Shown here: in pieces, positions 5,191 to 5,864 of the stretch
Position numbering within the stretch: the stretch's first letter is position 1
How the letters are laid out: each line of letters opens with the position of its first letter
Source of the DNA: Sphingomonas bacterium
GTDB taxonomy: Bacteria > Pseudomonadota > Alphaproteobacteria > Sphingomonadales > Sphingomonadaceae
Assembly: GCF_903643065.1 (NCBI RefSeq)
Contig: NZ_CAHJWX010000148.1
Location: 1-5,864, forward strand
Reading direction: 5' to 3'
DNA length: 5,864 nt
The notes under the pieces: model-generated
What the model saw: only the letters and a program-made list of their open reading frames with translations
Told to the model about the DNA's origin: nothing
Database searches by the model: none
Program-made: the position numbers and the translations under genes

Positions 5191-5864
5191 GTGAGCGCCT
5201 CGCCATACGCCCGGTCGAACAGCCGCTGGAGCGCTAGGTCGCGCGTCAGGTCGAAATCATGCGCCTCGCCCCGCACCGCGCGCGCGAAGGCGGCGGCCTG
5301 CGCGGCGAAGGGGGAGAGCGTCGCGTCGAACGGCACCGGCGTCTCCTCGCCCGAGCGGCCACAGCGCCGGGTCAGCGTGCCGCCGGGCGTCTGCCCCATG
5401 GTGTCGGTGCCGACGAGCAGCCCCGTCTCGCCCAGTACCTCCAGCCGTCGGCGCGGCAGCACCTCCGCGCAATTATACGCGACATGGCTCTGGACCAGCA
5501 CGCCCGAAGCGGTGCGACCGGTCAGCATGCCGCCATCGTCGACGGCGTAGTCGTGGACGCGGCGTTGCAGATCGATGTGGAGGCGCTCCAGCGGCTCCGC
5601 CACGAGCATCTGCGCGAGATCGAGCCCGTGCAGCGCGAGGTCGATCACGGCGCCGCCACCCGCGCGGGCGGGGTCGGCCCGCCAATTGTCCCCGTCCGAC
5701 CCTGCTGGCGCCCAGTCCGGCCCGACCCAGCAGGCATAGACGATGCGGACCGCGATCGGCCGGCCGATCTCGCCGGCGGCGATGGCGTCGGCCATCGCGC
5801 GGTGGGCCGGGTGATGGCGCTGGTCAAAGGCGGTGCCGGCGATCAGGCCGGAGGCGGCGTCGGC
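5181..5864 (-). CDS. Gfo/Idh/MocA family oxidoreductase, 5' end missing (partial)
   Basis: The last 227 residues of an NAD(P)-dependent sugar or polyol dehydrogenase; the N-terminal Rossmann dinucleotide-binding domain lies beyond the window edge. The frame stays open to base 5864, and its upstream part reads GLIAGTAFDQRHHPAHRAM, which matches the family's segment after the EKP motif (F-x-x-R-x-x-P-x-x), so the internal ATG at 5795 is not the start. The C-terminal alpha/beta domain follows: GEIGRPIAVRIVYA (31-44 of the fragment), then GGGAVIDLALHGLDLAQMLV (69-88), which contains the characteristic D75, H79 and D82 of the GGxxxDxxxHxxD signature. The tail ends in ALQRLFDRAYGEALTCL. This family oxidises or reduces sugars, inositols, amino sugars or biliverdin-like substrates. 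Its position as the first visible gene of the cluster suggests it prepares or tailors a sugar-like intermediate, but the substrate cannot be read from the fragment. Confidence 0.9.
   Translation of the reverse strand, partial: ADAASGLIAGTAFDQRHHPAHRAMADAIAAGEIGRPIAVRIVYACWVGPDWAPAGSDGDNWRADPARAGGGAVIDLALHGLDLAQMLVAEPLERLHIDLQRRVHDYAVDDGGMLTGRTASGVLVQSHVAYNCAEVLPRRRLEVLGETGLLVGTDTMGQTPGGTLTRRCGRSGEETPVPFDATLSPFAAQAAAFARAVRGEAHDFDLTRDLALQRLFDRAYGEALTCL
5198..5201 (-). promoter_or_regulatory. Shine-Dalgarno-like GAGG for the TTG start of the MBL-fold gene
   Basis: The minus strand reads GAGG, a seven-base spacer and TTG (5190-5188). There is no ATG or GTG in frame between the oxidoreductase coding region and the zinc-ribbon cysteines, so this site makes TTG the best-supported start. 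Confidence 0.5.

Noticed and set aside
4534..5550. Plus-strand open frame of 338 codons opposite the MBL and oxidoreductase genes
   Set aside because: Antisense shadow; the minus-strand frames contain coherent family motifs and this one does not.
5181..5795. Oxidoreductase starting at the ATG at 5795
   Set aside because: The frame continues upstream to the window edge with family-like sequence (FDQRHHPAHRAM), so the ATG is internal and the gene is partial.
1..5864. tRNA, rRNA, CRISPR array, insertion sequence or attachment site
   Set aside because: No cloverleaf, spaced direct repeats, transposase motifs or terminal repeats were found; the window is almost fully coding.

Overview
The window looks like chromosomal DNA from a high-GC alphaproteobacterium, most likely a sphingomonad (Sphingomonas or a relative). 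The grounds are strong G/C bias at third codon positions and an intergenic inverted repeat containing the 'CTCGACTTCGCTCGACACGA' type of element that is common between genes in Sphingomonadaceae. The assignment rests on recalled patterns; no database search was possible.

Layout: almost the whole window is one tightly packed gene cluster on the minus strand, read from right to left. In transcription order it encodes: (1) a Gfo/Idh/MocA-type NAD(P)-dependent oxidoreductase, cut off at its 5' end by the window edge (5864-5181); (2) a metallo-beta-lactamase (MBL)-fold protein with an N-terminal four-cysteine zinc ribbon (5190-4375); (3) a YcaO-family ATP-dependent enzyme (4378-2888); (4) a xylose-isomerase-like TIM-barrel protein (2891-2067); (5) after a 100-bp gap filled mostly by the paired repeat, a family 4 glycosyltransferase (1966-779); and (6) a PIG-L/LmbE-type zinc N-deacetylase (782-93). 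Four of the five gene junctions overlap by 4 or 10 bases, and three of the starts are probably TTG, TTG and GTG, so translational coupling is likely. At the left edge the last 25 codons of a probable convergent plus-strand gene end 12 bp from the stop of the deacetylase gene. A perfect 6-bp hairpin lies just inside that tail.

How the genes may work together (inference): YcaO enzymes activate amide carbonyls with ATP to make azolines, thioamides or amidines. Here YcaO is accompanied by two sugar- or polyol-type enzymes (oxidoreductase, TIM-barrel isomerase/epimerase), an unusual MBL-fold protein, a glycosyltransferase and a deacetylase. No leader-binding E1/ThiF-like partner, radical SAM enzyme or recognisable precursor peptide is visible. 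The glycosyltransferase/PIG-L pair echoes the MshA/MshB and BshA/BshB steps of mycothiol and bacillithiol synthesis, in which a GlcNAc glycoside is made and then N-deacetylated. The most economical hypothesis is a biosynthetic operon for a small glycosylated or sugar-derived metabolite with a YcaO-installed group. The product cannot be determined from the sequence, and I do not recognise the cluster as a described pathway.
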